DNA of 64,000 nucleotides from Pilaira anomala (lineage: Eukaryota > Mucoromycota > Mucoromycetes > Mucorales > Mucoraceae). The notes beneath the pieces were generated by a model, which did not search any database, had not been told where the DNA came from, and saw nothing but the letters and a program-made list of their open reading frames with translations. The stretch is from NCBI GenBank assembly GCA_025716855.1, contig JAIXMQ010000040.1, positions 230,914 to 294,913 on the forward strand, read 5' to 3'. Within the stretch, counting starts at the first letter, position 1. Every line of letters begins with the position of its first letter. This document shows positions 20,253 to 33,251 of this stretch, piece by piece. The translations under genes were made by a program, and so were the position numbers.

Positions 20253-23200
20253 ATGAGTTCAAAAAGGAACAATGCCTATAATGCAGGCAATGGAAATTTT
20301 AATAAGAATAATTCTAGAGGGCCACCTAGAGAACGAAGCCATCGAACACCACATCGACCCAGCTTTGGTAAGATAAAGTTAAATTGTATAACGATGGTCT
20401 TTTGCTAATAAGTCAAACTACTTTCAGAACAAGATACTGGAGAATCTCGCGCAACCCAGCTATTAAGGCGTATATTCAACGATGAAGACGATATTTCATT
20501 CTCTCGTAGACTTTCTAATTCAAACTTGTTATTAAAAACCTTGGAAGAATCGCGAAGCACTGTATCAGATTCACTTCAATTTCGGCAGGAACAGATGCAT
20601 TTATTGGATATTTGTATATATGATGAAGGCCTTCGTCGAATTATTGAGATAGGAAAGATCCCTTCATCTTTACGAAATGCATTAGCAAAGATCGTGTCCG
20701 GATTAGCCTGTTACACTCGTTTAGATCTTGCTTTAAGCTGGATCTTTGATAGATTAGAAAACTGGCCAAGTACTGAAAATTCTATTTCTGAAATAAATAG
20801 AGATCGTGAATGGAAAAAATGGTTATTACGCTTGTTGAAACAGGTACTATTTGAATGATATATTAATATAATGGTTAATTTAAAGGTTACGTGTTATGGC
20901 AGGTTCTCATTGATTCTTCGGCAGACCAGTTCACCTATCGACAAGCCCAAGAAATGGCACCAACAGTTTTATCAGGCATCATTACGTTCTTGGATACAAT
21001 GGACTCACCTGAGTATCTTCCTATTTGTATTGATATCCTAATCTTTTTCTCTGAAAAGTATCAAAGTTTATTTGGCCAGAGATTTAAAGTAACGTAATCA
21101 CGCCTTTTTTTTTTTTTTAAATAAGCCCAACCAGCTAATCCAAGATAATTATTTATAGGATATTATTGATTTACTCGTAGGTTGGAATATGGATGCAGGA
21201 TTATCAGAATCAAAAAGAGCTACTCTCACTTCTTCATACACTAAATTCGGTATATTTTGGTCTGGCTATTTAACTTTTGCTGTCGACCTTTTAAATCATT
21301 TTCTGGATGATATGCATAACATTGTTCGAGAAGTACTAATTACACCTAATGATGACTCAGAAAAACTTAAGGGTAGACGGGCCACTTGTGTCAATCTCTT
21401 TGGGTAAATGCCCTATCTTATTCATCTATGTTTAGCAATAACTAACCCTGAATATTTAGTTGTTATGAAGCTGTATTAAATACAGTCCAGCCATTAATTA
21501 TCAAAGATAGTAAGTATCACGATCTTCGTATGGTCGAATCTTCATTTGAAAAAATGCTTCCAAGTGTTTTGGCATTAGTTAATGACGCTTTCCGCGCAAA
21601 TCCTAGCCCTGAATGGATTCAAATATGTAAGTAACAAAGTAAAAATAAAAATAAACCCTATAAATTATATTCATCCTATCATAATTAGCTCGAAATGTTA
21701 TTATGTCTTTAATCGCTTATAAACCACTTGTATATCGTATTTATCAGAATGATATCTATATCTATCTTGCAGAGAAATCTAAGCACATCATGTATACCAA
21801 TCCGCAAGAATATTTAAAAACACTGATTCATGTAAGTGATAAATAATAGTAATAATAATAAAAAAAGAGAATGCCATTAAATTTATCGTTAGTTTATCGA
21901 GTTATGGGGTACAGATGTTGATGAAAACGTCATTTTTCGATTGTTTGATCATAAAAATTCACCTCTATTTGAATTACGTTCTAATAACCGAAATGATGCC
22001 AAGCTTAATGAAGGCATGCTGGTCTTGCTTCGATTTCTCGGAAGAGTTCCTATGTCAGAAGAAGGTAGATCTCGTATAAACAGCATGAATATAGATTTTC
22101 TCTCAGAAAAGCGAGTAACTGTGAAACAATTTTATTCTAAAAATCTCAGCATTAAAAGAACTTTGAAGAAGGTTATGGCATTCATTGGAAGAAACGAAGG
22201 CCTAATCATTATCGAGAGTCAAAGGGACGGGGAATTAATGTTAAACACGACTGCTGCATTAGCTATTGAAGATGCTTTGTTAATCAACTATCTTTTGCTA
22301 GATGCTGCTTCTACTTGGCCTCTGCTACGTTTTGAAAATGTATTAACTTCATTAGAGATATTATGCATGGCCTGGATATACAAATGTAACGATTTATTTG
22401 ATTCTTGTTTTCAATTATTGAAAGATTATTTCACGTCGTAAGTTAATTAGTCGAGTGACATAAAAGAAGGAGCTATAACAATTTATTTTTCTTTAGCTTG
22501 AACTTCTTCCTTGACGACGAATATGAATTTGAAATGATTGGCTATTTATTAAACGATTTGCTTGAAAACTGGGTGGATCTTAGTTTATTTACAAGGAAAT
22601 CTGTATGTGAATTTGTAAAGTCTGTCTTAACTAAACTGTATGACACTGAAAGTATTCAATTGGACACAACAACCGTGTTCAAACCTATTATGTCGGGATT
22701 TCTTTATGCGGCTGGTAAGATTTTATCATTATTTACTCAAAACAATTCAGTCATCTGATCAACTTTATTAGGTGTCGAAAGAAACAACTCCTCAAAAGAA
22801 AATATTTTAAAACTAATAGCGTACTATTGTCAGATATTTGGATCAGCCGATATTATAGATTTAATACTTGAGAATGTCCAACGAAGGTAAAAACCGGTGG
22901 ACCTCTGTTCAAATTTTATAAATACTAAAAAACTCTTTCAATTTTAGTATCAATAACCCTTATCAAAAAGTACAAATGGCAAGTAAAGATTTACTTTCCT
23001 CCCTTAACCCATTCATGATTTCTGAAGTAAAAAAGTTTGATGATACGACTGCTGCATTTATTCAGGTAAACATAGAATTATTTTCTTATCATTAATATAT
23101 CAATTTTAACATCGAAAACAACAAAAACAATAATAACAATAATAATAATAGAGCATTATTATGGCTACACCACATACTGGCTCCTTCCGACCTGTGCATT

Positions 23201-26200
23201 ATGAAATTGTTATGAAACACCTTGGTATGGCGGAACATTTAATAAGATCAGATGATCAACAAGTATCCGTTGATACTGATCCGGAAAACACCTCTGAATG
23301 GGCTAGACGTTTACTTCATCACTGTGATACCATAAGCAACATGAAAAATGTGAATATCTTTGGAGAAATTAAAGAAGGTAAATGAGTGAAAAAAATTAAT
23401 TGTGTCGTTTTTTACTAACATTTGTACCCTTATAGATATCGACTTGGGAGGTATTGTTGACTTGATCAATAGTAGCGAACCTTTATTATCCTATTGGGCT
23501 ATGTGGGAATCAGCAAGATATTGTATGTTATCCCGATTGCGTACACCTTTTGGCGGGCCACAACAGGTAAATAAGAAAGCTTATTTTGAAAAGCATGTCA
23601 TACTAAAAAAAAAACCGATTTTTAGACTTTTGCCGCATTTGAGCGAATGTTAAGTTCGTTAGTGGAAAATGCAGAATTAAAAGTCGAGTGAGTGTTAAAT
23701 ACTAGAGTTGTTTATTGTTTGTTTGACTAACCTTGGCTAATTCAGTGGAGGACAAAGTACTGATTATTTGCGTCATTTACTACTTTTGTTGGATCGCCTT
23801 GAACTTCAAATATCAAATGCATCCGATGGTTGTGCCACTGGTGCTCTTCCTGCAGTACCACGTTCTAGCCTTGTTTTCTTTAGAACAAATAAAAAAACTT
23901 GTCATGATTACTTTTCAAGAATACGACATAATATTATTGCAGGCGCAAAAATCATCGGAAATGATCATTTATTGATTGCTCACGTTATTAAGGTAAAGAA
24001 AAAAAGTACAACGCAAGTGAAAGGTCACACCGTTACTGATAATTTGATTCATTTAGAGTTTATCCGAGTTAGAAACTAATATACCACAAGTTGCTGATAT
24101 AATGCCATGGTTTAAAGAATTAAATGTTTATTTGCGAGAACTAGTAGAAGCATGTATTCGTGAACAGTATATGGATCTGATTTATGGTTTGCAATCTTGG
24201 TATAAAAAACTAATTAGAAAGATTTATCAAATTTCACCTGAGTTCAAGGAAAATTGGAGTTTCGAAGGTCATATTGGTCCTATCGCTAGAACACATGAAA
24301 ATTCAAAATCTAATGTTACTTGGTTTCAAGTGGCAGCCTTATTTGCATCCGTAAGTCTTGGCATGGGTTCAACCTACTCGTTTATTTGACTAATATTTTT
24401 TTTTTTTAAAAAAAAAAAAAACTCACAGAGTCACGATGAAACAGCCATTAAATCTTTAAGTACACTCAAATCATTTATATCCAAGGATAATTTTGGAATA
24501 TTAGATATGCTTGATAGACAAGTAAGTCTATTTCAAGTATCCATGACTTATTTATGCTAATTTATTTTAGGTTGTTCATTTATATACATGTCTTGAAGAT
24601 TATGATGCACTTCAAAAAACGATAGAATCTGATTCAACCGTAATTGATAGCTTTATTTGTGATAGTCTTCGGTCATTTAATTCGGGCAACACTGAATTTG
24701 AAAAAGAAAGATCAGCGGCAATATCAAACATTCAAACATTTGTTAAGAACGCACCATTGGAATCATGCCTGGAACTTGCAAGACTAGATAGATTTAGAAA
24801 CTGGATTACTTCAGATGACAACTCTACAGATACTTTGAGCGTTGGTATTACCGCTCAACTGACTGAAAGAATACTTCAGGTTTTAAAAGATGGTATTTTC
24901 ACAAACATTTCGAGTTTACTTGAACTCCAACTACTTCAGTCGGATTGGGAAAGTTTGATTTCGAGTGCTAAAGATTGGCTGGATATAACATCTGGTAATA
25001 TTCCCAATTTCCATAATCTTCCCCCAGAGACCAAACATTGGGCTAGATTATCTACTTATTTCGAAAGATTAAGTAAATCGGATGGAAATATTAACAGAAA
25101 AGATGTATTACAATGCCTTGGTTTTATTCAACTTCATTCTGCAAAAGTAGCTCGCAGACAAGGAAATTTTGAATTGGCCGAGAAATTAATCAATAAGGCA
25201 GTTCATGTTCCTGATACTAAATACTTGGCTCTTTACGAACGCACCAAAGTTTTATTTACCCAATCGAATTATACACAGGCTATGGAAACAATTAACGAAG
25301 TTTTAGTTCGCACTTCATCCTCACCCGAATATGAAGAGTTGAAGAGTAAAGCCTATCTCAAAGTTGCTCGCTACCTAAAGAATAGCCCTACTAACGAAGT
25401 ACCTACGTTATTGAAAAAATTGGATTCCAGATTAATGGTCATGTCCTCCACAACATTACAATCATCAGTAGAGAATTCGATTGATTTTGCTCTTGACAAA
25501 TCAATTGAAAATAACACTGAAGATGGTCGACCTTGGTTTGAATATGCTACACACTATTACAAGCAAGGCTGGCGTATTTTAGATGAAGTACTTAGGCCTG
25601 ATTCGTCCATGCCAATTATAGCCTGGGCAAGTAAAGAAATTCGACTTGCTCTTGAAAACTGTGATCCATCGACAGATAAAGTCTATATTGAGAAGGTATG
25701 TTCAAACTTGAGCTTTTCATGAATATTTTTATTGATATTGTTTTATAATTCATTAGATGGTATTCGGACTCTTGATGAAGTACTCAGGATCAGTAGGGGA
25801 AAAAAAACTTGCAGATTGTAGCCCTTTTATCACTGGATTACGCCAAATTTTGCCATCCATAGATACAAATAATGAATCACATATCCTTAAAACTTTGGAT
25901 GCATTACAAAAGATGATTATACACAAGTTCTACGCATCAGCTCAATCATATTTTAGATACCTTTCTCTAGATATCCATAACAATAGCGTAAGTAGATATA
26001 AATCCAAATGGAGTATTTTATTAATATTAATTTATTCAGGTCAAGGATAGTTCGAATATCAGCTCAACATCTATGGTAATTACTGCCACACTTCGGATTT
26101 TGCGTATGCTTACCAAATATGGAGAAGCATTGAAAAGTCTGTATGCAGAACATATTGAAATTGTTCGTGTAGATTTGTGGAAACAAGTGATCCCTCAATT

Positions 26201-29124
26201 GTTTGCTCAATTGAATCACCCTAATGATTTTGTTCGTCAAATTATTGGAAAATTAATTAACCGTATATGTGATGAATATCCTCGGGAGATTGTATATGAT
26301 GTGATTGTTAGCTCAACTTCTTCAAAAACTAATGCTGAAACAAAACAAAGTCTTAATGCTATTGCTAATCGTATGATGGATCGAAACGAATTATTGTGGC
26401 TTTCTACCAGACGTATGGCTGAAGAGTTGGAGAAGATTACTGTACTATTAGAAGAAAAATGGCAAAATAAGATTGCCTCATTGCAATTCGACGCTATGCA
26501 ACAATTCAGTAAATTAGATCAAGAAATAGAACACCTTAATAAACTCAGTGATGACACACAACGTGAAAAGGAATTCTTCGATATGTATGACAGCCTTATG
26601 AAGTTTGTGATTGCTTCTATTGATAAATTATTTTTGGAAACTGCTGAGGATTCAATTCGCTCAACGCCGCATGAACAATGGTTTCAAAAAACGTATGGGA
26701 AACAATTGATTCATGCTTACAACCTTTTACAATCTCCAACTTCAATTAAAGAGTATCGCCGTGGTTGGGAATGCTTTCAACAACTTCATCGCCAGTTAAT
26801 GTCAGAGACACACAAAGTACGTATCCTCGAATTGAGCCATGTATCACCTTACCTTTTCAGCATGAAGAATACCCTTATTGGGATACCTGGCCGTCATGAA
26901 AATGACGAATCTTGCTTCATAGACAACTTTGGTACAAACGTAATTGTTCTTCCTACCAAGACAAAGCCCAAAAAATTAGATATGAGAGGCACTGATGGTA
27001 AGAAGTACTCTTACTTGTTTAAGGGCTTAGAAGATCTTCATTTAGATGAACGAGTTATGCAGCTGTTAACAACAACTAACGGTCTTCTAAGCGAGAATGG
27101 GGCAACGGCTCTACGTGGTATGAAGGCTAGAACCTATGCTGTTATCCCTTTAAGTGATCATTCAGGTATGATCCAATGGGTTAATGATGCTACACCATTT
27201 TTTGCATTGTTTAAAAAGTGGCAGAAGAGGGAATCTGCCGCACATATGCTTTTAACAAATGACAAGCCCAATGAAGCTCACATGCGCTCACTTTTACAGA
27301 GACCAACTGAAAACTTTACTTCAAAAGTTTCCGCTATATTGAAGTCTTCTGGATTACGAGTAACAGCAAATAGAAAGCACTGGCCCAAGGAAGTCTTAAA
27401 GAAAGCCTACATTGAACTTGTTAAAGAAACTCCTGGCGATTTACTTGAAAAGGAACTCTACTATTCTAGTTCAAGTGCTACTGAATGGTACCGAAAGAGT
27501 ACTTCTTTTGCTCGCTCTTTGGCTGTTACTTCTATGATTGGTTATATTATTGGTCTTGGTGATCGTCATTTAGATAATATGTTAATAGATTTCCGGTCCG
27601 GTGAAATTATTCATATTGATTACAACGTCTGTTTCGAAAAGGGTAAACGTCTTCGGGTTCCTGAATTAGTACCTTACCGATTAACTCAAAATCTTTATGG
27701 CGCTTTGGGTATTACTGGTGTAGACGGTCAATTTAAAACAGCTGCCGAAGAAACACTTCGTGTGCTTCGTAAACATAAAGAAGTACTTGTAACTCTTCTC
27801 GACGCTTTTGTATATGATCCTCTTGTTGATTGGGAAAGTGAAGCTGTAGAAACAGGATATCGGCAAATGATGGAATTACAAACTAATCTTGGATTAGTTG
27901 CTACTCGCATCACAGAAAAGCAGGCCCAGATTGAAAAAGAAAAATCTTTAATTTTAGGTAGTTTGGCCAGCTTGCAACATAACTTACATCAATGGCAAGA
28001 GTCTATGCTTTTAGAGGCAGAATCATTGAATGAGGTAGAAGGAAGTGATGAAGAAGATTTAGGATTAGATAGCAGCTCTTCTTCAAATCTTATTGAAAAT
28101 CACTCACCTTCTTTCATGGTTAGTATATATAATTTTATTACTTTTTACCATATGCTGAAATTTAGTAAATAGGGCCGCCTTCCAATTTATCTTCTGCGTG
28201 AAGTCAAAAGTCATCTATCGGGTATTGTTTCGCTTATTTTAAATAATCGATCATCTATTGAAGGGATATCCCCTCTACTTGAATCAATCATTATTATTGA
28301 AACTGACGAAGACAATGAATTACAACCCGCTCAAACAAGTGCCAAGGTAAAACTGGAATATTAATAATTGATACTTATTTCTAACACATTCATTCATCTA
28401 TGAATTTTTAGATGGCATTGGATTCACTCGCTATATTAGACACAGAGTTTAAGAAACTCGATAAGCAAATCGCAGATAACAAGAATTATGAATCTGAATG
28501 GAGTTATTCTCAATTGGTAAAATAATTAAATATGTATATCTAGATAAAATCTAATTAATTGTGACTTTATTCTATTAGCTTGAATTTATTCAACTTATGA
28601 ACAAAGCTGTCCAGGAATATTATTCAGCAATCAGAACTTTAGAAGAATTTGGACCTGATAACAACAAGAGTTCCTCTGCTGTATCTACCGATGATTTCAC
28701 TCGTCCCCAGGACGAATTCAAACCAACAGATAGTGCTAACTATGAAGGTTTAGAACAATACAACGAACATACTCCGGATGATCGTATTGCTAATCAGAAC
28801 AACGGGTCTCAAAAAATGTGTAAGATATTCTTTTTTTATACTACCAATTGCTTTTACTTATATTTTTTTTATAGCAATAAATAAAGTGCCAATCAATAAT
28901 CATGTAGTTAAAATAATGAAGAGAATTAGATCGAAATTGGAGGGTGTTGATTTTGGAGTGCAACACAAAATGTCTGTTTCTGAACAGGTACATTAAAACG
29001 CTCATTTAGAAGAAAATACATATTTGCTAATAAGTTACGATACTAGGTTACAAGATCAATAGAGCAAGCTACTTCAGTTGATAATCTTTGCTTGATGTAT
29101 GAAGGATGGACTAGCTGGGTTTAA
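20253..29124 (+). CDS. SMG1: SMG1 phosphatidylinositol-3-kinase-related kinase (nonsense-mediated decay)
   Basis: I resolve 24 exons and 23 short introns; coding length is 7467 nt (2488 residues). The first exon is 20253-20367 and the largest is 26040-28118. A long alpha-solenoid (HEAT/FAT) region fills residues 1 to about 1750. The PIKK kinase domain follows, with ISPYLFSMKNTLIGIPGRH-like entry (seen as LSHVSPYLFSMKN), the catalytic loop GLGDRHLDNMLIDF (about residue 2065), the activation motif HIDYNVCFEKG and RVPELVPYRLTQN. The C-terminus is a FATC domain, VTRSIEQATSVDNLCLMYEG then WTSWV. HIDYNVCFEKGK and the WT-x-WV end identify SMG1 rather than TOR, ATM or ATR. SMG1 phosphorylates UPF1 during nonsense-mediated mRNA decay. 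The protein is shorter than the roughly 3660-residue animal form, mainly by lacking the long insertion between kinase and FATC. Confidence 0.95.
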
Positions 29125-29395
29125 TTGATTAACGAGAACCGAAATTATTATGTAAACATGTCAAATCCCACAGCAGAATTAGAAGAAATTGTGGTATTAT
29201 TATTTTTTAAACTGTGATGAATAGTCTCTCGTTGTGATAAAGATTCTTGTCGACGTATCCTAACGCTCTATAAATGTGTTGCAGTAGAATACTATTTAGA
29301 GTTGTTTTTTAACCATTATCGTTAAAATAAAATAATGTTAATTATACAGTTTTTTTTTTATTCTGTTTTATTTTATTTTGTGCTGTGTTAGATAA
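29125..29395. other. Intergenic, convergent 3' ends of SMG1 and GLO3
   Basis: This 271-bp AT-rich spacer contains AATAAA-like motifs (AAAATAAAATAATG at about 29322) and no ORF. Confidence 0.5.
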
Positions 29396-30909
29396 TTATG
29401 CGTTAAAGTAGTTTCGAACTCTACTGGAAGCATTCTCTGCTAAATCCTTGACAGCATCCAAATCAAGAGCCGCTTGATCGACAAATTTTCTAGCCATTGC
29501 AACTGCTTGATCTTGTACATTATCCCAGTCACCTAGTGAAACGACATCAGGATTGTTGTTATATGATCTGCTATTATCCATATCTGATTCCCTTCCAAAA
29601 TATTGATCGGATGAAATTGCTTTGGCGCTTGAAAATTGAGAAAGACGACTTGACTCGGCTGCTGTAACAGCAGGATCATATTCATTTCTACCAAAATATT
29701 GATCCGAGGAGATGGCACGCGCAGAGCCAAACTTTTCTCGTGCAGATTTGGTTTCCTCTTCTTGCTGGTGGTAAGATTTTTGTGAGGGCATAGCAACAGA
29801 TTGTGATTTTTCTTTCATATTCATACGCGACATACCAAAACCAAGCTTCTCGTATTCGTCTTCTTTTGTGTTTGAGCTACTGCGAGTATTGTTATCGTTG
29901 TACGCTAAACGAGAAGACATAGCTTTAGATGGTGTTTCTTCCGTGGAATCAATGGTGACGGGTTCATCCTCTTCAGTGCCATATTTAATATTACGCTCTA
30001 AATCCTGTTTCGCTTGGGCTTCAGCGGCTTCAAAATTGAAGTTAACTGGTGCCTTTTTAATACCCAGTTTACCTGTTTTTCCTGATTTACGAGGTGCACG
30101 TGCTCCAACAGTAGATCGTGCAGAGCGAACATTGGGCGTAGAAGGTTTAACTGGTGTAGGGGAAGATCCGACCGCTGCAGTTTCCTCTATCTTTTCTTCA
30201 GGAGTTGTAATTACAGAAGATTCGACAGGTTGTTCAACTACAGCCTCGGGTTGCTGGACAGTAGTGGAAATTGGCGTTTCTTCCACAGGTGGTACGCCAT
30301 CGTTCACATCAATTACAACAGTATTTGGGTTACTGGTAAATAATTTTAATGTTAGTACCTGTTACTTAACGGTTTACAGCTTATTCTTACGCGATAGCAT
30401 CATCAGCTGTACGTTTGGCTAATAATTCCTTATACTGTTGAGCAGCTTTACTAGAATACTTTACTCTAGCATCCTTGGTAGTACTACCGCCATTTTTAGA
30501 GAAAAACTCTGTTGCGTTTTGGTTACCTCCAACTTTCATCATACGAAGCTGCTCCCAACTCCAGGAATCGAGAACAGTAGATCTAATTGTATGCAAATAA
30601 AGTTTAAATCTATTTATCTATTTACGACCATGATACTACTAATTACCTCACAAAACTAATATGTACACCTAAATTACGATGAGCTGAAGAACAATCGGTA
30701 CAAATATAAACCCCAAATGAAACAGAGGCCCAGTTTGGATTTTTAGAATTACAGTCGAAGCAAGCCTAATTTTTTTTATAATAAAAAAATATCGAAAGTC
30801 GTTGATAAACTTTAATTCTCGCAGCAGTATACAAGCTTACCTTATTATAACGGTTTTGCTTAAGTTTTTTGAATACGATTTGAATTTGCTCTTTTGTAGG
30901 TTCTGGCAT
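29396..30909 (-). CDS. GLO3: GLO3/ArfGAP2-3-type ARF GTPase-activating protein
   Basis: Four exons (30841-30909, 30647-30765, 30391-30582, 29396-30332) encode 438 residues. The N-terminal ArfGAP zinc finger is complete: [24 protein letters not shown] (C-x2-C-x16-C-x2-C), followed by [15 protein letters not shown] with the catalytic arginine and [20 protein letters not shown]. Downstream is a low-complexity Pro/Thr/Glu linker, then two copies of [10 protein letters not shown], the Glo3 motif that separates ArfGAP2/3 (Glo3) from ArfGAP1 (Gcs1). The C-terminus ([20 protein letters not shown]) is amphipathic. The protein stimulates GTP hydrolysis by ARF1 on Golgi COPI vesicles. It is convergent with SMG1. 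The predicted 5' region (30910-31100) is A-rich with no neighbouring gene. Confidence 0.93.
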
Positions 30910-33240
30910 ATTTTATAGCAAGATGAAGAATAAGTCGACAAATTCGCACTTTCAATTCAAACAAAAGGATTTTGGGGGTGGGGAAAGTTACGCGCACCGA
31001 CTTTCACAAAGGCACAGATTTTACCCTCACATTCCCATCCAAACAAAAAAAAAAAAAAAAAAACTGTAGATAGAGCTTTATGGCAACGGCAAAATTAAAG
31101 TGACGAGAGGAAAGAGTGGATGGGCTCGCCTAATTAGGTTAAATTATAGACCATTTCGAACTTTGTGATAACACGTACATAATATTGATTGGAACCAGTT
31201 GTGTATAATGACAGTAGTTTATACGAGCTGGTAATACCGTTATCTTTTTATATGCTTAAAACTTCCTGGCGTAGACATAATTTATACTCCATATATAGCT
31301 CAATCAACAGTCTTTAAGGCTTTTTCTCAGGAAGAAAATAGAAAAACGAGAAAGGAAATATAATAATTAGTTTCCCAACTTGTTAGAATGGAGCTGTTTT
31401 AATTATTTGACTGGGCCCACATAAGTTATAATTTACATAACTAATTCATTAGACAGGACTAAGTACATGATGTTTATATGTAACTCGTCTCTAATTGAAA
31501 TAGGCAATGCTTCTTGTCAGCCAATCATAAGATTCATGTGCTTACGAAAATAAGCTTCGGTTTGATTTTTTCAAATTTTCTGCAGCTCTTTGTTAAGCAA
31601 TTTTTGAATAGATCTTTTTAAAACCATATGGAAAAAGCATACATACTAAGAAAGTCAGTCCAAATTCTCCATATGTCTGTTAGAGTGGCGGTCGATGATG
31701 ATGCTTCAGAATTAGGTGAGCCAGTGGATGATGTTTTCGTTTCATTGGCCTTAGATTTGCAGATAGATTACAAGATGGTAAAAATAAATTATTGACGATT
31801 AATTCTACTTAAGTTCATGTGTCTACATCTATACAAGATGTCTTTTAGTGTAGGGTAGGGTGTTTATTCGCCCTCTTACTTCTTCTCGCTGTTCTGATTC
31901 ACACTCGTGGATCTTAACCAACATGTTCAAAACTGGCACCACTGTTATTTTATAAAGGGCAGCAGACCTTTATTTATAATAGGATTTAGAGGTAGGAGGA
32001 GAGTTAGCCTTTGTCGCACCATCATAGGCGCGGGAAAAAGACGGGTATCAAGATCTTACTAAGGTCTTCCTCTATATCTCCTGGAACAAGTTGAGAGTTG
32101 AATAAATTTATCTAATTGGTGGTCGTTCCTTCTTACGTCAGAAGGAGGTTTCGTCATATAAGCCTAACTGATGTCTACACTATTGGCACATATAATCTTG
32201 CGGGCTATGTTTCTAGTGGCTTGCTCACTGCATTCGACGCGGCACTGGCGCGGTTACTTAGCTATGTCAAGATACTTTCCACATCATCTTCAACCCTTTT
32301 CTCTAATGGAAAGACATAAAGTAGGTGTGTGCCGGAGTGTTTAGAGGTACTGAGAACAGGTATTATACTGGCGTGTACGTCCTCGTTTTTTTATCCATAA
32401 TCCCTACTGAATGGTTCTTGTTGCTTGTAAATGCGGCTGTGGCACTTGAGCCTGAAAGTAGGAATGTTCTTTCCAGTTTTGAAGCATAGTCTTTCTTCAT
32501 TGCTGAAGTTCTTTTGAGTGGATTCAATTTAGAAAGCTACAATAATTTTTGGGACCAGATGTATCCTCGCCTTCTCGTGGCTGTTTATCCTATTAGTAGC
32601 AAAAAGGTATATATTTATTATAACTTTTGTGGACTAAGAAGGGTACACTTTTTTTTTTGTATTTGATCATGTTATTTATAAATAAAATTACTGCCGTATG
32701 TATAGAATTCTCTTTGTTTTTTGTTTTACAGTGCGTTTACTCTCAATGGGGTACCTATCTCTTTTATGAAATAAATTTATTATATATGCATTTTTAATAT
32801 CACCCACCTGAGTTTCCTAATACGAGAAAAAATGGGAGGGTGATGTTCAATGACTTTCATTTTTTTGTATTAGATTGCAAGCATTTGTTGTGTTTATTCT
32901 AAACAAAACATAACACTGACTGAATGGGTTCAAAGTATACCGTTCGAATTTAGCTTATTGATTTGAAAAAAAAAGCCCTTTCAGGTCATGCTTCAGGAAG
33001 GCGATACCTCTTCAGTCCATATCACATAAAAGTAATTAATCGAAACGATATTACATGTGAGCACTGTAAGTTCTGAAAAGTGGCCCAACCGATCTTCAGA
33101 AAAGTGACCAGTTGAAACTCAAAAAGGAACCAATTGAGGCTTAAAAAGTGATTAATTGAAATTTAAAAAGTGACCAAGTTTCTCAAAAGTGACCAATTGA
33201 CGGCGGAAATACAGTAGGTACGGAATTGACTTGTGTTAAA
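30910..33240. other. Long gene-poor region with decayed sequence
   Basis: No gene recognised. A less AT-rich patch at about 31850-32600 contains a 67-codon ORF (32116-32319: VVVPSYVRRRFRHISLTDVY, GLLTAFDAALARLLSYVKIL) and other short open pieces, e.g. MEKAYILRKSVQILHMSVRV at 31628. Its base composition differs from the flanks, which suggests a decayed mobile element, but no transposase motif could be found. The minisatellite at 33073-33200 lies at the right end. Confidence 0.4.
33073..33200. repeat. Degenerate ~22-bp tandem repeat (AAAAAGTGACCAATTGA...)
   Basis: Six imperfect units, each built around AAAAGTGACCAATTGA plus 4-6 variable bases, run in the same direction: CTGAAAAGTGGCCCAACCGA, CAGAAAAGTGACCAGTTGAA, AAAAAGGAACCAATTGAGGC, AAAAAGTGATTAATTGAAAT, AAAAAGTGACCAAGTTTC, AAAAGTGACCAATTGACGG. 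They do not code and lie just upstream of the SYLF pseudogene. Confidence 0.7.
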
Positions 33241-33251
33241 CACAGAAGAGG

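Noticed and set aside
31662..31680. Possible third TGGACTGA repeat site (minus strand)
   Set aside because: A single imperfect core without the linker modules that define the two real copies.
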